From Alligator mississippiensis (lineage: Eukaryota; Chordata; Crocodylia; Alligatoridae), in contig NC_081831.1 in NCBI RefSeq assembly GCF_030867095.1, forward strand, positions 22,110,001 to 22,174,000: a stretch of DNA of 64,000 bases, in the 5' to 3' direction. Positions 1-11,868 of the stretch are shown piece after piece. The notes beneath the pieces are model-generated. The model worked only from the letters and a program-made list of their open reading frames with translations. It had not been told where the DNA came from and ran no database searches. Both the position numbers and the translations under genes were made by a program. The stretch's first letter is position 1. Each line of letters begins with the position of its first letter.

Positions 1-74
1 TGGGGGAGAGCCAAAAGTGAGGGGGAGCATGGGGGGGGGGGCATGCAAGGAAGGGGGTGTAAGCTCACACTTGC

Positions 75-3000
75 CTTGTGGCCCTTTTCACCTGGCAGCC
101 CCGGGAGCCCATCAAAGCCCCGGTCACCCTGTGGGGACAGAAGGGACCAGCTTCAGATGCTGCAGGCACTGGTGGGGGCAAAGACAGGGTGGGGAGAGGG
201 AGAGAGAGAGAGGCAGGAGCCCTGGAGGAGGCAGAGATGCCCACTTGCCCTGGCTCCACTTTTGCCCCACACCCCATCCCAGAGCTGGGATAGACCTCAG
301 GCATCCAGGCTCCCATTAGCCCCAGCTCTAAGCTCCTAGACCCCCTCCCACAGCAGGAAAAGAACCCAGGCATCTGGACTCCCACTGCTTCTCAGAGCTG
401 GCAGAGAACCCAGGCATTGGGGCTCCCAGACCCCACTCCACCCACACAGCTAGTAGAGAACCTAGGTGTCTGGGTTCCCAGCCCCCCTGCTCCAGGCCCC
501 CAGGCCCCATTGCCCTCCCAGAGCTAGGGAGAACCCAGGTGTCCAGGCTCCCTCCGCCCACTGCCCGGCCCCACCTTAGGTCCTGTGTCACCTGGAAGGC
601 CCCTGGCACCATCGGCCCCAGAACGGCCCTGCAAGACAAGGTGGGTCAGGGAAGCCAGGAGGCACCAGGTGTGCACACTGTGGTGGGGAGGGGACAGGGC
701 CCGACACTTACCCTCTTGCCTAGCCTCCCTGGTGGCCCCATCAGGCCTTGGATCCCCCGTGGACCCTGTGGAGACAGCAGAGGGGCTGACACCTGCCTCC
801 TCCAGCATCCGGCTGCACCCCCATGACCCCCAGCCTGGACCTGCCCCCCCCCATCCTCTTTGCTGCCCCAGCACCTGGCTGCTCAGCCCATGCCCCCCGT
901 CCCCCTGGACCTGGTCCCCTACCCTTCCAGTGCTCAGCTGTACCCCCCACCCTGCCCGACTCAGCCCAGCTCCCCTGGGCAACCCCCAACACCCACATCC
1001 TACCCCAGGACTTACCGGCAGCCCCATGTCACCCGCATCGCCCTTCAGCCCCGGATAGCCTGGGAGACCCTGGGGACACAGCACGGTGACCAGGCCTGAT
1101 CAGCCCAGCCCTCTCCAGCCCCCACCTCTCCAGCTCCACCCCTCCCATGCAGCTACTCACCAAGGGTCCAGGGCGTCCAGTGAGGCCCATGGGGCCAGGG
1201 GGGCCCTTCATGGCCAGCTGTGGGAAGAGGAGAGGGAGCGGGGTGAGGCAGGGGCTGGGGAACAGCTGGGGGTCAGGGGGCCTAGGGGGGGACTCACTTT
1301 GGCCTGCTGCAGGATGGCCTGGGCCTGCGCCTCCTGGAACGAGACTGCTGGGCCTTTGTGGGTGTCACCACCGAACTGGAACTAGCGGGGCAGAGGGAGG
1401 TGGGGAGGGCAGTGAGTGAGGGGCCCAGGGCTGCACCCCCCACAACCCCCAGAGCTGACCTCCCATGACCACCAAAGCTGACCTATGACCCCCCTAAGCT
1501 GATCCCTCTGTGACCCCCAGAGCTGACTTCCTGTGACCCCCCCAGAACTGGACACCCCCCCAGAGCTGCAACCTCTCTACACTCACAGAGTTGATCCCCT
1601 GTGAACCCCCAGAGCTGGCTCCCATAACCCTCCAAAGCTGCAGGCCCCTGTGACCCCCCAAAACATCCCCCTGTAATCTCCCCCTAAGCTGTCCCCCATG
1701 ATGTCCCCATGACCCCACAAAGCTGCAGCCCCTTGTGACCTCCAGAGTTGACCCCCAGAACTGGAACCCCTCACACCCTTCAGAGCTGACCACCTCCCCT
1801 TGCACCTCCACACCTCTAGCTGCAATTCACAGCCCTGCAAAGCAGCTGGAGGTCCCCAACCCTTTCCTGCCCCACCTGCCTTCCCCCACTGTACCCATAC
1901 CCACCGGCAGCATGATCATTGTGCCTGGTGGCCCTCGCGCCCCGTCGGCTCCTGGCAGCCCTGGCCTCCCAGCGGGACCCTGTGAAGGAGGGGGCGGCCG
2001 TCAATCATGGAGCATCAAGTTGGGGCTTGCAGCCCCTCAGCCCCCTCCCCTTGCTTCCCTTTGCTGCCAGGCGGACGTGTACTGACAGGGAGTGAGCCGC
2101 TCATTCCTCAGCCCCTGCAGCCCCCAGCACAGCAGGGCCCAGGGCTGCAGCTGCAGAGAGACCGCCTCCACATCCCTACCTCCCTGTGCCGTGGCATCCT
2201 TACCCAGTCGCCAGGGTCCCCTGGAAACCCTGGAGGCCCTGGGGGCCCTGCAGGGCCCATTTCACCCTGGGAAGGCATAGAAGAGAGTCAGACCCCAGCA
2301 GAAACCCCCCAGCCCCTCCCAGATGCTCACAAACCCAACTTGACCCCGACTGCTGCAGCCTCCACCCCCCGTCTGCCCCCCAAATCCAGCCTGTCCCATG
2401 CCTGCAGGGGCAAGTGGACAATAAATCCTCCAGTACTGCCTGCTCCTTACTGAAGGGCCTGGAGGTCCAGGTGGCCCCTCAAACTGCTGGCCCTGTGGAG
2501 AGGGAGAAAAGGAGCCCATTAGAGCCACAGTGGGAGTGGAGGTGCATCCCCCAAGGCCCAGCCCCATGCCCACCATGCTGGTCCCATCCCATACTCACAG
2601 GCTCCACAGCACCCGGCTCCCCCTTCTTGCCCTTCAGACTGCCTTTCTGGAAGACATGAGGGGCGGTGTGGGGTTGGAGGGAGAGCACAGGTCCCATGCC
2701 TCACACCCTTGAAGCCCCAGCTACGCACCCCACAGGTGCAATGCTAGTGTATGGCCCACAGATGCTATGCTCTTGTATGGCCTGTGGGCTCCCTGCCTGT
2801 GTCCCCTAGTCTGGCAGCCCCAGGTGGGTAGTACCTGCATGGTCCAGACCATGGTGTCATCAGGTTCTGCAGGGCCAAAGCGGCCACGTCCCAGGGGCTC
2901 TGTGGCCTCCTCATACTCCTCATACTCCTGTGGCCATGAGCCAGTGGCGCTGGGGTTCCCGTCACGCCCAAGCACCAGGTCCTGCGGGGAAAGGCTGTTC

Positions 3001-6000
3001 ATTGGGGGTCATCAGGCCAGGGGCATGGGGGTGGGGGTGATGCTCACTGGTGCCTGTGGTACCTCATGGGGGTTGGTGTGGCCAGGGCTGGTGGTCACAG
3101 TGGGGTCAGGATTGGTAGTGGGCACTGGAGTACTGCGTTCATCCTCTGATGGGGCCACAAGTGACTCATCCTTGGAGACACGGAGACAGAAGAATGTATC
3201 AGGTGCCTGCCGAGAGCCAGCATGGAACCCAGGGATGGGGGGAGCAGGGAGGCATTGGGGCTATGCACAGCTGTGTCAGGTCCCAGATGGTGCTGTGATT
3301 AGCCCACGCCTGACTCCAGTCCTATGTGGGTGCCACAGGCTGGCGGAGCTGTGTGGGGCAGCTGTTTCCTGCTACGGGGCATTACAGGCTGGGCAGGGGG
3401 CTCTGGCCTGGGTGCTGGAGAAGGCAGAGGGGTAGGGAATGGGTGCAGGAGTCAGCAGCTGGCTGTGGGGAGGGGCTGGCAGAGGGCCCAGTGTGGTTGG
3501 GGTTTCCCAGGCAGGGCTGGGATCAGGGGACCCAAGCAATGGTCCTGGGCAGGCACCGGCCGCCCCCCCTTTCCCACCATGACTCATCGCCCTGGGGCCA
3601 ACCATGCTCTGGCCCCCAGCCCGGTTCACAGCCGTCAGCTGCAGCCTGGGCTGGGTGCCGGCGCCGGGGCTGGGCCAGGGGCTCCCCTGACCTTGGGGGC
3701 TGAGGTTCAGCCATGGGCTCCAGGGATCAGGGTGGGATCCGGTACCTGGCCTAGTGCCATGAGGGGCGTGGGCACTTCCAGCTGCTCCTTGTTCCTCTTC
3801 TTCTTGCCTTTGCCCTTGCGCCGGCCCTGGCCTTTACCTTTGCCTTTGCCCTTCTTTCCCTTCCGTCGTGGAGTGCTGGTTGGCTCTGGCCTACTCTGCT
3901 GGAGAGGGGCAAGGAGAGCATGAGGAACAGACAGATGGACCCATGCTGCCCCCAGCCCCTGCCCCGCTGGAGGTGGGTCTGTCTTCCACCTACCTGCTCC
4001 GGGAAGGGTGCCTGCAGTGGGTAGGCCAGTGGCACATTGCAGCCAGGCATGTAGCGTTCGCAGTACACCTGAGCGGCTGCCGGATCTGGCACAATCAGCA
4101 GCTGCTGCACATCGCCCTGTGGAGGGAGAAAGGAGAGGCTTGTACACGTGTGTGCATAGGCAGGGACAAGTGTATCCATGTAGATAGGGCTGATGGAGTT
4201 GCACAGGCACTGCTGTCTGGGAGTGAAACCATCCTGATCCTCATCCTTTGTCTCAAATACTGCCTCTGGACACCTCCCCCCCTTCCCCCCCACCCCTGGG
4301 CTGACCTGGCTTGGCCCAGTCCCTTGCTTGCCAGGCAAACAGGAAGGGGCAGGTGTCTGTGCAGGGGTGGGGGCGGGGTGGGGGGAAGCTGGCATCAGCT
4401 GGGCACAGCTGGCACTGGGTGAGTCATGGCACAGGGATGGGGTCATGCCAGGACACATATGTAGAGCCCTGATGCCCCCCCCCCGCCATTGCTTTCCCAG
4501 GGAGATCGCCTTCCCTGCCTGGCTCCTGGCCTGGCCCAGCCCAGCCCAGGCCAGCCTGGCCCAGCCTGATTTGGCCCCCCAGATGCCCCAGCTGGGTGGA
4601 GCCCCAACAAAGGGCCCTTGTTCCCAGGGGTGGGGGTGGATGCCCCCGTGGCCCTGTGAAAGGGCCTCTCTCTCCCAGTGACCCCTGACATTTGCCTGAG
4701 CAGCATCAGCAGGAAGGAATGTGGGGGGCGGCGGAGCCCTGGAGGGTGCAGGTGGAGGGCGGCATGCACACCCAGGCATGCTTGCAAACACACTTGAACA
4801 CCTTGCGCATGTATTGCATGCTTCCACACACACTCGCATCACATGCTTACACACACACTCACAGACCCCAGGCATGCTTGCACATGTGCTTGCACAAGCA
4901 TCACACACTTGCACATGTATCACATGCTTGCACACACACTCAGACATGCACCACACTCTTGCACACATGCTCACATACATTGCATGTTTGCACACATGCT
5001 CACACACCCTGGCATGCTCATACATGCTCTTGTACATGCATTACAGACTTGCACACACACTCACATATGCATCACATACTTGCACACGCATTCACACACA
5101 TTGCACATGGCCTCTCCTGCATGCCCATGAACAGGGGCACACAGACACCCTCTCCCCTGCCCAGGCTCCACACCTGGAAGACCTCCTCATCCATCAGCCG
5201 TGCCCCGAAGACTGTGATGCCCTCAGTGCTGACCACGGGCCGTAGGCCCCGTGCCAGGGGCAGTGTTGCCGCGGGCATGCAGTCCAGCCACAGCGTCACA
5301 ACCTGGCCCTCCACGCTCAGTGCCACCCGATGCCACCTGCAGGGGAACAGGATGCCTGGGTTCTAGCTCGGCTCTGGGAAGGAGCTGGGGGTCAAAGCCC
5401 AGGCAGGGGGCCTGGACACCTGAGTTCTCTGCTTGCCCAGCCCTCATCTGCCCTGGGCCAGGTCAACCTGTTGGATTCCAGAGATTCCAGGTCTGGGAGG
5501 GGAGATGGGATAGGGGGTGAGGGTGGTAGGACACCTGGGCTCCATCCTGCCTCTGGGAGGGGACGAGAGTCTGTTGGGCTGGGGGGGCGGGGGGCCCGGA
5601 CGCCTGGATTCCCAGTCGCTCACCTGCCGTCGGCCAGGTCGACCTGGCGGAAGAGCGGGTACTGCGGGGGCTCGGGCTGCCCGTGCTGGTCCTCGTAGAG
5701 GAAGACGGGGGAGCGGCCGAGCTCCACGCCCAGCTGCTGCACTCCCCGCGTGTCGTACACAGAGAGCAGGAAGGCCTGATTGCCCCGCCGCGGCCGCACC
5801 GTGGCCAGGATGGAGAAGTCCTCGGGGAAGGGGTCATCTGGCCAGGGGCAGGGCAAGACAGGCCGGCTCAGCGCGCCCTGACTCCCGCCCCGCAGTCCCC
5901 CGGCCCCCTTCCCGGTGCCCCTCACTCCCGACCCACAACCCCCCCCCCGCCCCCATCCCGGTGCCCGTCATTCCCGCCCCGCGGCCCCGGCCGGTACCGG

Positions 6001-7218
6001 GGAAGAGTTGCCGCGTGGGGGCGCTGAGGTGGGTGCGGTTGTCCACGCGGAAAGCGAAGTCGCTGTCGGGGTCGCCGGGGCGCTGGGTGCAGATGCCCGC
6101 GGCGATGGAGACCCCGTCCCTGCCATCCTGGAGCCCCAGCGCCTGCAGCACGTCCACGGGCGCCCCTGCCCCGCGGCCCGGAGCCAGGGGTCAGTGCCAG
6201 CGCGCCCGGCTGCCTCCCCGCGCAGGGCCTCAGTTTCCCCACCCCCCCACCCCGTTCCTCCGCCCTGGCCCGGCTCTGCCGCTGCCCGAAGCCTTGGGGG
6301 AGAGTGGGGGAAGCAGGAGCCCTCGGCATCGCGGGGGTTAATCCGGAGCTTCCAGGTGCGGGAGGGGGGAGGGGTGGGGGCACCTCAGGGGCAACGGAGC
6401 CCCGGGCGGGGCCTGTCGGTGCAGGCGGGGGCGGGAGGGGCTGGACCAGAGTCACCCCCCGCCCCCCCGTCCAGTCCGCTCCCAGGCTCCCTGACCCCGC
6501 CGGGGCTCCCGCTTCCTGCCACGCTCCCAGCGGTCTCGGCTGGGGGCAGGATTCCCACGGCTCACGGGGAGAGGGGGCAGGGGGCTGCAGGTTGAAAGTG
6601 AGGGGCACCGCGGAGCTGGGGGGGCAGGGGGCTGCAGGTCGAGAGTGAGGGGCACCGCAGGGCTGGGGGAAAGCTGCAGGTGGGGAGTGAAGGGCAGAGC
6701 GCGGCCGGGAGGGGGCAGGGGGCTGCAGGTCGGGGGTGAGGGGCGCCACGGGGCTGGGGGGCAGGGGTCTGCAGGTCAGGAGTGAGGGGCCCCGGAGGGA
6801 ACAGGGGCTCTGTGACTAGGAGCCGGGGGGATCGCGCCCCTCCCCCCCTCCGCCCCTTTCCTTCCTGCTCCCCGGGCCAGGGCCAGGTGCGGGCGGCGCC
6901 GCTCCGCTCTGTCCGTGGTGCTGAAGCCGCCACTCCCGGCCCAGGTGGGTCGCACCTGGCGGCGTCGGATGCCTGGATCCCACGTGAGGTGGGTGGGAGG
7001 GGGCACGTGCTCGTGTTGCGCGTGGGTGCGGGAGAAGGCGCGGGAGGTATCGGTGTCGGCGCCGCCAGGAGCGGGATCCCCGCCCGGGACCCCCTGCCCG
7101 CCCGCCCCCCCCCCCGGGACTCCCCGCTACCTGCCCGCGCCGGGGGGGGCCGGGGCAGCAGCAGCAGCAGCGGCAGCAGCAGCGGGGGGGGCGCGGCGGG
7201 GCGCGGGCGCCGCTCCAT
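75..7218 (-). CDS. COL5A3: Collagen alpha-3(V) chain, N-terminal part (18 exons; 3' part beyond the window)
   Basis: Fibril-associated minor collagen chain of the extracellular matrix. Coding exons on the minus strand: 7131-7218, 5998-6165, 5624-5837, 5174-5336, 3994-4116, 3746-3898, 3063-3170, 2835-2981, 2599-2646, 2451-2492, 2204-2266, 1905-1979, 1298-1381, 1161-1217, 1016-1069, 712-765, 575-628, 75-128. They sum to 583 codons in one frame. Exon 1 starts MERRPRP and carries a Leu/Pro signal peptide; exons 2-4 are the thrombospondin-N-like (TSPN) domain; exon 6 is a Lys/Arg-rich variable stretch; exons 9-12 hold the short interrupted collagen segment. The exon at 1298-1381 encodes the COL5/COL11-type ILQQAK hinge. 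The last four visible exons are classic 54-bp Gly-X-Y units, ending in [11 protein letters not shown]5A3 rather than COL5A1 or COL11A1 is chosen from synteny with RDH8 and the basic variable region. The last visible intron has a GC donor. Confidence 0.93.
280..560. repeat. Degenerate ~50-bp tandem repeat in a COL5A3 intron
   Basis: About five copies of a unit centred on 'gaacccaggcatctgg' followed by a 'cccagagctgg'-like half are arrayed here between COL5A3 exons. Related copies lie at 5345-5625 in intron 3 and near 62445-62590. No coding signal. It looks like a dispersed minisatellite of this genome. Confidence 0.6.
1440..1800. repeat. Short-period minisatellite in COL5A3 intron 12
   Basis: Roughly a dozen degenerate copies of a 25-35 bp unit of the form 'cccccagagctgacc' plus 'ctgtgac' stand head to tail between exons 1298-1381 and 1905-1979. 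No exon is visible inside it. Confidence 0.65.
4780..5110. repeat. CA/TG-rich minisatellite in a COL5A3 intron
   Basis: Purine-pyrimidine alternating DNA made of variants of 'cttgcacacatgctcacaca' and 'catcacatgc', period roughly 20-26 bp, in intron 4 immediately beside the last TSPN exon. Long open frames rich in His, Thr and Cys cross it on both strands but are products of the repeat. Confidence 0.7.
6570..6795. repeat. Five-copy tandem array of the dispersed 'ctgcaggtcgggagtgaggggc' minisatellite
   Basis: COL5A3 intron 1 carries about five adjacent ~45-bp copies built on 'gggctgcaggtcgggagtga' followed by 'ggggcaccg' and a G-rich spacer. Single or paired copies of the same unit, in either orientation, occur near 5890-5970, 15490-15545, 18050-18170, 55250-55350, 61425-61490 and 63555-63620. 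It is a genome-specific dispersed minisatellite of unknown class. Confidence 0.7.
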
Positions 7219-7930
7219 GCTCGGGCCGCGGCTGGTCTGGACGGGTGCGCTGGGGAGGCCACAGCGCCCGCCCCCCCGCCCCGCCCCGGTGCCCCGGTGC
7301 CGCCCCCCGGGTGTGCGGGGCGAGTCGGGGCGGCGCCGCCGGGCCGGGGAATGCGAGCGATGCGGCTCGGCCCGGCCCCTCCCCGCGGGCCCCGACACCC
7401 CCCCGGTCCCGCTCCGGCAGCAGCTGCGGCTCATGGCTCCGGGCCGGCGGCAGCGTTTGCTCAACGCGGGCAGGTGCAGCCCACCCTCCCGGACCCCAAG
7501 CGCAGGGGCTGGGACCCAGCCCGGGGCACCGACCCTCCTCCGGCTCCCTCTGCCTGGACCCCGGGGCCCCCTCGAGCACCTCCCGGCTGCGACTGGGGGG
7601 GGAGGTGCGGGTGTGGGGCGGGGTGGGGGAGGGACGGGGGGCCTGGCTGGGCCCCTGGACCAGCTGCGGGGCCCCCCGGGGCCGCCTGACTCATCCATTG
7701 CCTCATCGGTGAGTCACGGGCTCGGCCCGCGGCCGGCGGCCCCTCCCGCTGCCCGCCGGGCCGCACAGCTGCAGCCCCTCCGCACCGAGACCCCGGGCCG
7801 GGCGCCCCCTCGGGTCCCGCCCCACCCCCGCCCGCCCTGTTCGGGCTGGCACTGATCGCGGTCCTGATCCTGATCCGGATCTTTTCCCACGTGGGCCCTA
7901 ATCCCCGGGCTAGCTGGGGCGGGGGCAGCC
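7219..7930. other. Head-to-head intergenic region COL5A3 / RDH8
   Basis: A CpG-rich 0.7-kb interval separates the two divergent start codons. It should hold the COL5A3 promoter and probably that of RDH8. No canonical TATA box is evident beside either start. A CTAATCC element at 7898-7904 is described separately. Confidence 0.5.
7898..7904 (+). promoter_or_regulatory. Possible CRX/OTX-type element upstream of RDH8
   Basis: CTAATCC sits 26 bp before the RDH8 ATG. CRX and OTX homeodomain factors bind TAATCC, and RDH8 is a photoreceptor gene in mammals, which makes the site plausible. It is only seven bases, so chance occurrence is quite possible. Confidence 0.25.
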
Positions 7931-10641
7931 ATGGCCGCGGGGCACAGGACGGTGCTCATCACTGGCTGCTCCTCGGGCATCGGCCTGCACCTCGCGGCGC
8001 GCCTGGCCGCCGACCCCCGTCAGCGCTTCCAGGGTGAGGGGCGGAGGGTCCCGGGGGGCAAGGGGGATCCGCCCGTCCCGCCCGGCCGAGCTCGAGGGTA
8101 GCGGCTGCAAAGCCTCTCCGGGCGTCGCGACCTGTGCCGTGCCCGGGCGGGGAGGGGCGGGGGTTGAGGCTGCCGCTCCGCCTCCAGTCATCGCCACGAT
8201 GCGGGACGTGGGCCGGCGGGAGCCGCTGGAGAGGGCGGCGGGGGCGGCGCTGGGCCGGACCCTCAGCATCCGCCGCCTGGACGTGTGCAGCGACGAGTCG
8301 GTGGCTGAGTGCCTGCGCGGCCTCCCCGGCGGCCCCGACGTGCTGGGTGAGGCCGGAGGCCGCCGGGGGCGCCAGTTGGGGGGGCCTGGGCTGCGCTGCC
8401 GGGAGAGGCGTCCCCGGGAGGCAGCTGTGGTACAGGGGGGAGGGGGGCACCTGTAGGGGGCGCTGTGGTGGGGGGGCAGGGGGACCCCTGTGGGGCGCTT
8501 TAGGGGGGTAGGGGACCCCTGGGGGGGGAACTGTGGTACAGTGGGGAGGGGGGCACCTGTAAGGGGCACTGTGGTGGGGGGCAGGGGGACCCCTGAGGGG
8601 CGCTGTAGGGGGGTAGGGAACCCCTGGGGGGCGCTGTGGTACACGGGAGAGGGGGGCACTTGTAAAGGACACTGTGGTGGGGGGGCAGGGGGACCCCTGC
8701 GGGGTGTTGCGCTGCTGGGAAGGGGACCCCTGGGGGACGCTGTGGTACAGGGGGGAGGGGGGCACCTGTAGGGGGCGCTGTGATAGGGGGAGCAGAGGGC
8801 TCCCTAGGGGCACTGAGGTACAGGAGGGGTAGAAAAACTGCTGGGGGACATTGTGCAGAAGAGGGAGGGGAGACTTCTGGGGGACACTGTGGTACAGGGG
8901 GAAGTGGAAGGACACCTGTAGTGGGCACTGTGGTGGGGGCCAGGGGGGACTAGGGGGCGCTGTGGTATGGGGGAGGGGACAGGCAGGGGGGCCCTAAGGG
9001 GTGCTGTGGGACTGAGGAAAGGGGAGGGCACCTGTAGGGGACACTGTGGGGTGGTAGGGAGACCTTCTAGGGGCGCTGTGGGACAAGGGGCAAGGGGTCC
9101 CTAGGGGTGCTGTGCCGCAGGGGCAGGAGGGGACCCAGGCGGGCAGGTTGTGGGGGCTGGGTCCTGAGCTGCCTGCCCGACAGTGAGCAATGCAGGCGTG
9201 GGGCTGGCGGGGCCACTCGAGGGGCTCTCAGTGGCTGAGATGCAGCGTGTCCTGGATACCAACTTCCTGGGCACCGTGCGTCTGGTGCGAGCTGTGCTGC
9301 CCGGCATGAAGCAGCGCCGCACTGGGCACATTGTGGTCATCAGCAGCGTCATGGGCCTGCAGGGTGAGGGCCAGGGGCAGGGGGCAGGGGAACCCCACCT
9401 AGCTGGGTGTGGCGGGCACAGAGCAGTTGGGCAGAGCTGTCCCCAGAGGGGAGCAGGGAGGCAGCAGGGTGCTGTGACTCCCCAGCTGCTCCCCTCAATC
9501 ATTATCAACCCCAGCTACCTCCCAGTCCCCCAGCTGCCCCCTGCCCCTGGCTCAGCCCCTCTGCCCTTTACAGGCGTCATCTTCAATGACATCTATGCGG
9601 CCTCCAAGTTCGCTGTGGAGGGCTTCTGTGAGAGCCTGGCCATACAGCTGCTGCACTTCAACATCCAGTGAGTGGGCGGGGGGAGGAGGGGCAGGGGGAA
9701 TAGTGGGGCAGCACCAGAGGCTGTGGGGCTGCCCTGGATTCTCAGCCTCTGCCTTCTTCCACAGAGGTGCCCCTGGGTCCTGCTTGGAGCCCTGCGGGGA
9801 ATGGCATTGTACAGCTCAGGGGCTTTTCCAGGTGGGTGGGGTGGGGGGTGGCTGCAGGAGGCACTGGAGTCCAACACCTCCATGAACGTTGCTTGTGCCC
9901 ACAGTGTGTCCCTAGTGGAGCCCGGCCCAGTGCACACAGCCTTTGAGCAGCAGCTGCTGGACGAGGCCTCGCACCGTGACTTTCCGGACACTGACCCCAC
10001 CACGCTGGGCGCCTTTCGGGATGCCTACGTGCCAGCCACCCGCCGCCTCTTCGCCGCCCTGGGCCAGAGCCCTGAGGATGTAGTTGAGGTGCGTGGGGCC
10101 CAGGGCAGCCCCAGAAGCCTGAAAACCTGGGGGTGGAGGGGTTCATTACCCTGCCCTGTGTCCCAAGACCCCTCCAGCCTCCTTCACAGAGCTAGGGGCC
10201 CCTCCATAAAGCGTGGGGGCTACAGGTACCCACATTTAGCACCCCTACCTCATCTGCAGCCCCTAACTCCCTTGCATGGCTAGCTCCCCCAACAGCATGG
10301 TCCAGACCAGATAGACACTGGGAGGGGGAATTTCCTGGACAGACAGTGGGATATGTACTGGTGGGGATAGACAGATGGGCATTTGGGGCAGTGTTGATGG
10401 TCTGTGCCTGCAGGCCGTGGTGCGGGTGCTGGGGGCTGCCCGCCCGCCCCTCCGCACACAGACGAACCGAGGCTACAAGGTGCTGGTGGCTCTGAAGCGT
10501 GTGGACCCCTCGGGGACCCTGTCTGTCCATGCCTCCCACCACCTGCTCTTCAGCTGCGGCGGCCGCCTCCTTGGCCCTGGCCTCCGCTTCCTCCAGTGTC
10601 TCGCCTGTGGCTGCTGCCGACCCCAGGTGGTCCCTGCCTGA
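7931..10641 (+). CDS. RDH8: Retinol dehydrogenase 8 (photoreceptor all-trans-retinol dehydrogenase)
   Basis: Short-chain dehydrogenase that reduces all-trans-retinal to retinol in photoreceptor outer segments (known for the mammalian enzyme). Six exons: 7931-8033, 8188-8346, 9184-9363, 9574-9667, 9905-10088, 10414-10641, giving 315 residues (human 311). The cofactor motif TGCSSGIG is at residues 11-18 and the catalytic YAASK puts Tyr155 and Lys159 at their usual SDR positions. The structural NNAG motif reads SNAG. The C-terminus keeps the Cys-rich tail (CLACGC) that is palmitoylated or membrane-associated in the family. All junctions are GT-AG and in phase. Intron 2 is enlarged by a tandem repeat. 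The start is the only Met before the Rossmann fold. Confidence 0.95.
8420..9120. repeat. ~105-bp tandem minisatellite in RDH8 intron 2
   Basis: The anchor 'ctgtggtaca' recurs near 8424, 8531, 8634 and 8740 (spacing 103-107 bp) and again near 8887. Each unit holds sub-blocks such as 'gggggcacctgtagggg' and 'cagggggacccctg'. More degenerate copies continue to about 9120. The plus strand is strongly G-rich and the minus strand C-rich. Confidence 0.8.
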
Positions 10642-11083
10642 CCCCAGCTTGCTCTCCTGGCTGCGGTGCTGGGCAGCTCCTTCCCAGCACCAGCCCAGGG
10701 AGCCCCCAATCACTCCTCAGCTGACTCCTGTATAACTCTTGATTGAAAGTGACCTAGACCTGCTGACACAAAACCATCCATCACCCACAGCATGCTCCTG
10801 CCTCATGAGCAGCTGCTGGCACCAAAAGCATTGCCCTCCTGGTGTGTGGCCCCCATCTTCAGGGTTCCCTGAGCCCAAAACACAGACAACAGCTGCATCT
10901 GTGTTGACCCTGCTCTTTTACTGAGCAGTGAGCCAAAGATCTTCCTGGAGCTGCTTTGGCTTCTGATACACTGAGACACCCCCAGCTCACAATCCAGAGA
11001 TCTCCCACTTCTCCAGAACCAGCTCCTCCATTTTGAGGGTGGCAGAGGGGAGGGGCGGCAAGATCAAGGCACTCTGTAAACCC

Positions 11084-11089
11084 AATAAA
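11084..11089 (+). terminator. Polyadenylation signal AATAAA for RDH8
   Basis: A canonical AATAAA lies 443 bp after the RDH8 stop codon with TG/T-rich sequence shortly downstream. It is the first such signal after the gene. Confidence 0.65.
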
Positions 11090-11855
11090 ACCAGTCCTAG
11101 ATTCCATGTTTTCTCCAAAATATTGTCGCTTTCAGTGGTGGGAAGTTAGGTCCTCCAGAGTATGGAGCGTGCATGTATGTAAATGCATGTGGGCATGTAT
11201 GTGAGTGCATGCGTGCATGTTATTGACCTGAACTTTGGCCTGTTTGCAAACACATGCAGTGGCTACATCTCACCCACTTGACCCAGCTGACACCATCCAG
11301 ACAGACCTAGAGCCAGGGCCAGCGCTGCCAATGCTTGTTGCTGTGCCCTCACATCTTCCATGCACACATGCCCCCTATGCCACTGAGGAATCTTCCCCTT
11401 GCAAAGGGCTGAGTCAAGCCCCAGGGCATGTGCGGGGAAGGGGCACCATCACCCAGGGTTGGAGAGCTAGCAGACACGGGCTGGGAGAAAGGGGTAAAGA
11501 CTCATTTGGTCTGGGGCACAAACACTAATGCTGAACCCAAATGTGAGGGGGGCAGGCCTGGTTCTGGCTGCAGCCTAGTCTCTGCTCAGTGGGGGCCAAT
11601 CTCTGCACTGCAGTGGGCCTGGTATTGCTGTCCCTCACTGCCTCGATTCTTGGGTCTCCTCCAGCTGGACTGTGGTCCCATGGTGTTCATATGCAGGGAA
11701 TGTAGAACAGCCCGGGACAGGTCTAGAATAGCACAGAGCTGGGCCTAGGACAGGGGCTCCTTGAGCAGCCCCCCACCCCTTGCTGGCACCACCCCAAAGG
11801 GGCTGGCATGAACTAGGGATTGCTGCCTTTCCGGGCAGTCACACTCATCCCCCGG

Positions 11856-11868
11856 GTTAACCATTAAC
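11856..11868 (+). promoter_or_regulatory. HNF1-like site in the C3-like gene promoter
   Basis: GTTAACCATTAAC differs by one base from the palindromic HNF1 consensus GTTAATNATTAAC and lies 60 bp before the start codon. HNF1 drives liver genes, and liver is the main site of C3 synthesis, so this fits a hepatic promoter that has been kept. Confidence 0.6.

Noticed and set aside
3751-5037. 428-codon minus-strand frame over COL5A3
   Set aside because: It runs through two real COL5A3 exons, their introns and a CA-rich repeat; only the spliced exons have homology.
8420-9120. CRISPR-like spaced repeats in RDH8 intron 2
   Set aside because: The whole 105-bp unit repeats, including the 'spacers', and the host is a vertebrate; it is a minisatellite.
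9770-9885. Alternative RDH8 exon in intron 4
   Set aside because: An AG and an open frame are present, but the sequence has no SDR homology, and exons 9574-9667 and 9905-10088 join in phase without it.
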